From: Desulfobacillus sp041396245
GTDB lineage: Bacteria > Pseudomonadota > Gammaproteobacteria > Burkholderiales > Rhodocyclaceae
Direction of reading: 5' to 3'
Assembly (NCBI GenBank): GCA_041396245.1
Contig: JAWKYW010000001.1
Coordinates: forward strand, 1 to 64,000
Length of the DNA stretch: 64,000 bases
Shown: piece after piece, positions 62,061 to 64,000 of the stretch
How positions within the stretch are numbered: the first letter of the stretch is position 1
Layout of the letters: each line of letters begins with the position of its first letter
Notes under the pieces: generated by a model
Databases searched by the model: none
What the model saw: only the letters and a program-made list of their open reading frames with translations
What the model was told of the DNA's origin: nothing
Translations under genes and position numbers: made by a program

Positions 62061-63370
62061 AGGGTTTCCTCCAGCGCGGCCAGCGTGCCATCGACCAGCA
62101 ATGCGACCTCCGTGCCGTCCAGGATGTAGGGCGGCATGAAGTACACCGTGTTGCCGAGCGGGCGCAGCAGCAGGCCGCGCGCCATCGCCGCCTGGTGGAA
62201 GCGCCGCGCGAAGAGCGGGTCGTCGGTGGCGGCGTCGAAGGCCCAGATCATGCCGGTGTTGCGGAAGTGCTTCGCCCGTGGATCGGCGGCCAGTTCCGCC
62301 GCCCGCGCGTTGATCTGCGCGGCGAGGCGACGATTGGCCGCGATCACCCCGTCGGCCTCGAAAATCTCCAGCGTCGCCAGCGCGGCGCGGCAGGCGAGCG
62401 GGTTGCCGGTGTAGGAGTGCGAATGCAGGAAGCCGCGCGCCGTGCTGTCGTCCCAGAAGGCGGCATAGACGGCATCCGTCGTCATCGTCACCGAGAGCGG
62501 CAGGCTGCCGCCGGTGATGCCCTTCGACAGGCAGAGGAAGTCGGGGACGATGTCGGCCTGCTCATGGGCGAAGAAGCTGCCGCTGCGGCCGCAGCCGACG
62601 GCGATCTCGTCGGCGATGAGGTGCACGCCGTAGTGATCGCAGAGGGCGCGCGCGCGGCGCAGGTATTCCGGGTCGTGCATGGCCATGCCGGTGGCGCACT
62701 GCACCAGCGGCTCGACGATGAGGGCCGCCACCTCGGCGTGGTGCTCGGCGAGGTACGCTTCGAGCGCAATGGCCGCCGTCACCGCTGTATCGCGCGCTGT
62801 CTGACCCGGCGCGGCCTGCCGCCAGTCGGGACTGGGCACGATGTCGCCGGCGCGCAGCAGCGGCGCGTAGGCGTCGCGGAAGAGGGCGACGTCGGTCACC
62901 GCCAGCGCGCCGAGCGTCTCGCCGTGGTAGCTGCCGGCGAGGCTTACAAAGCGATTCTTGTCCGGCCGCCCCGTGTTGCGCCAGAAGTGGAAGCTCATCT
63001 TCAGGGCGATCTCCACCGCCGAGGCGCCGTCCGAGGCGTAGAAGCAGTGCCCGAGTTCATGGCCGGTCAGCGCGGAGAGCTTTTCCGAGAGCGCCACCAC
63101 CGGCTCGTGGGTGAAGCCGGCCAGCATGACGTGGTCGAGCGTGTCGAGCTGCTCGCGCAGCGCCGCCTTGATGCGCGGATGGCCGTGGCCGAAGAGGTTC
63201 ACCCACCAGGAACTGATGGCGTCCAGATAGCGGCGGCCTTCGAAATCCTCCAGCCAGGCGCCCTCCGCGCGGCGGATCGGCACCAGCGGCAGGGTCTCGT
63301 GCAGCTTCATCTGGGTGCAGGGGTGCCAGACGGCATCGAGGCTGCGGCGGAGGAGGTCGTCGTTGTTCAT
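62057..63370 (-). CDS. bioA: Adenosylmethionine-8-amino-7-oxononanoate aminotransferase
   Basis: This 437-residue class III aminotransferase uses SAM as amino donor to make DAPA. Motifs: WHPCTQMKLHE at the N terminus (BioA-specific), GSYHGETLGALAVTD, LIADEIAVGCGRSGSFFAHE with the cofactor Asp, and the PLP lysine in LCLSKGITGGSLPLS. Start at ATG 63370 (MNNDDLLRRSLDAVWHPC) rather than 63514. Order of transcription is bioA-bioF-bioD; bioC and bioH are not in the window. Confidence 0.96.
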   Translation of the reverse strand: MNNDDLLRRSLDAVWHPCTQMKLHETLPLVPIRRAEGAWLEDFEGRRYLDAISSWWVNLFGHGHPRIKAALREQLDTLDHVMLAGFTHEPVVALSEKLSALTGHELGHCFYASDGASAVEIALKMSFHFWRNTGRPDKNRFVSLAGSYHGETLGALAVTDVALFRDAYAPLLRAGDIVPSPDWRQAAPGQTARDTAVTAAIALEAYLAEHHAEVAALIVEPLVQCATGMAMHDPEYLRRARALCDHYGVHLIADEIAVGCGRSGSFFAHEQADIVPDFLCLSKGITGGSLPLSVTMTTDAVYAAFWDDSTARGFLHSHSYTGNPLACRAALATLEIFEADGVIAANRRLAAQINARAAELAADPRAKHFRNTGMIWAFDAATDDPLFARRFHQAAMARGLLLRPLGNTVYFMPPYILDGTEVALLVDGTLAALEETL

Positions 63371-63516
63371 GGCCGATCGGAGCGCAAGGCGCGATTTTAC
63401 GGGAGACAGGCCCGCTGCATGCAAAATCGCAACATAATTGCGCCCGGGCTTGGGTAAACTTGCACCCGACGGGGCGTGGGAGAGCGTCGCCGCAGTCATT
63501 GAAAGGAAAGGCATAC

Positions 63517-64000
63517 ATGGGTTTCAGCAGAATTGGCGTCGTCGGCGCCGGCACGATGGGCAACGGCATCGCCCAGGCATTCGCCCAGGCGGGCTTCGAG
63601 GTGGTCATGAGCGACGTGGCGCAGGCTGCGCTCGATCGCGCCATGAACACCATCTCCGGCAGCTACGACCGCCTCATCAAGAAGGAGAAGATGACGGCCG
63701 AGCAGAAGGCCGCGGCGCTGGCGCGCATCCAGACCGCCACCGACCTCGCCGCACTGAAGGACGCGGACCTCATCATCGAGGCCGCCACCGAGAACCTCGA
63801 CCTCAAGCTGAAGATCTTCAAACAGCTCGACGATCTGGCGAAGGCCGACGCCGTCATCGCCAGCAACACCTCGTCGATCTCCATCACGAAACTCGCCGCG
63901 TCGACGAAGCGCGCCGACAAGGTGATCGGCATGCACTTCTTCAACCCGGTGCCGCTGATGGCGCTGGTCGAGCTGATCCGCGGCCTGCAGACCTCGGACG
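63517..64000 (+). CDS. 3-hydroxyacyl-CoA (3-hydroxybutyryl-CoA) dehydrogenase, 3' end cut by window
   Basis: The first 161 residues show an NAD-binding fold GVVGAGTMGNGIAQAFA and the catalytic-region start HFFNPVPLMALVELI, with IEAATENLDLKLKIF and ASNTSSISITKLA in between. It is the short, single-domain type (Hbd/PaaH) by its start. It oxidises 3-hydroxyacyl-CoA in butanoate metabolism, PHB turnover or aromatic acyl-CoA beta-oxidation. GAAAGGAAAG precedes the ATG. It is divergent from bioA. Confidence 0.92.
   Translation, partial: MGFSRIGVVGAGTMGNGIAQAFAQAGFEVVMSDVAQAALDRAMNTISGSYDRLIKKEKMTAEQKAAALARIQTATDLAALKDADLIIEAATENLDLKLKIFKQLDDLAKADAVIASNTSSISITKLAASTKRADKVIGMHFFNPVPLMALVELIRGLQTSD

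Overview
The window is high-GC bacterial chromosome of a betaproteobacterium, most likely a Rhodocyclales-type anaerobe or facultative anaerobe. I infer this from a benzoyl-CoA reductase operon in Azoarcus (bzd) gene order, H2-sensing HupU/HupV/HupT genes, a DUF2863 gene, an IF-1 paralogue and the general gene content. No phage or insertion-sequence transposase, rRNA, tRNA or CRISPR array was recognised. Both ends cut genes: prfC on the left and a 3-hydroxyacyl-CoA dehydrogenase on the right.

Region 1 (1-12,100) is the most unusual. After prfC and nnrU comes a regulatory [NiFe]-hydrogenase pair (hupU, hupV). A five-gene operon follows that matches bzdN-O-P-Q-M: an ATP-dependent class I benzoyl-CoA reductase and its ferredoxin. 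Then come nikR, the kinase hupT and a NiCoT nickel permease. So an oxygen-sensitive aromatic-ring reductase sits inside a hydrogen/nickel-sensing locus. Its 148-bp promoter region carries an FNR-type box, two near-identical 17-mers and a 10-bp dyad.

Region 2 (12,140-20,265) holds a divergent FeoB-like GTPase permease, an orthocaspase with a small membrane protein, dnaB preceded by DnaA-box sequences, a FecR-domain protein and a PIN-PhoH ATPase. Region 3 (20,266-27,500) holds an ArnD-like deacetylase with a Mth938-like protein, the overlapping unit alaA-GNAT-hom, then thrC. An mqsRA toxin-antitoxin pair with a perfect MqsA operator and an AT-rich orphan gene lie between hom and thrC.

Region 4 (27,500-44,420) is mostly housekeeping: nadC, an orphan FMN glutamate-synthase-like protein, two EamA transporters, NAD(P)HX repair, an Spx/ArsC-like protein, a spermidine-synthase-like protein, CnoX/YbbN, purL, a Ser/Thr kinase, parvulin-bolA-yciI-yciB, an LRV-repeat membrane protein, csp and an infA paralogue.

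Region 5 (44,530-51,770) is a probable catabolic cluster: an IclR regulator divergent from two tandem ThDP enzymes (the first Xsc-like), a BASS transporter and two SDR-fold oxidoreductases. Region 6 (51,880-64,000) holds DUF2863, marR with a small membrane protein, rhlE, recQ, an unknown protein, a PIN nuclease coupled to an FAD oxidoreductase, DUF302, bioD-bioF-bioA and a fadB/hbd-type gene.

Four REP-pair elements (BIMEs), each REP headed by GTAG, are scattered at 18.5, 47.2, 60.0 and 62.0 kb. In all four, the TAG inside GTAG is the actual stop codon of an adjacent gene, five stops in total.
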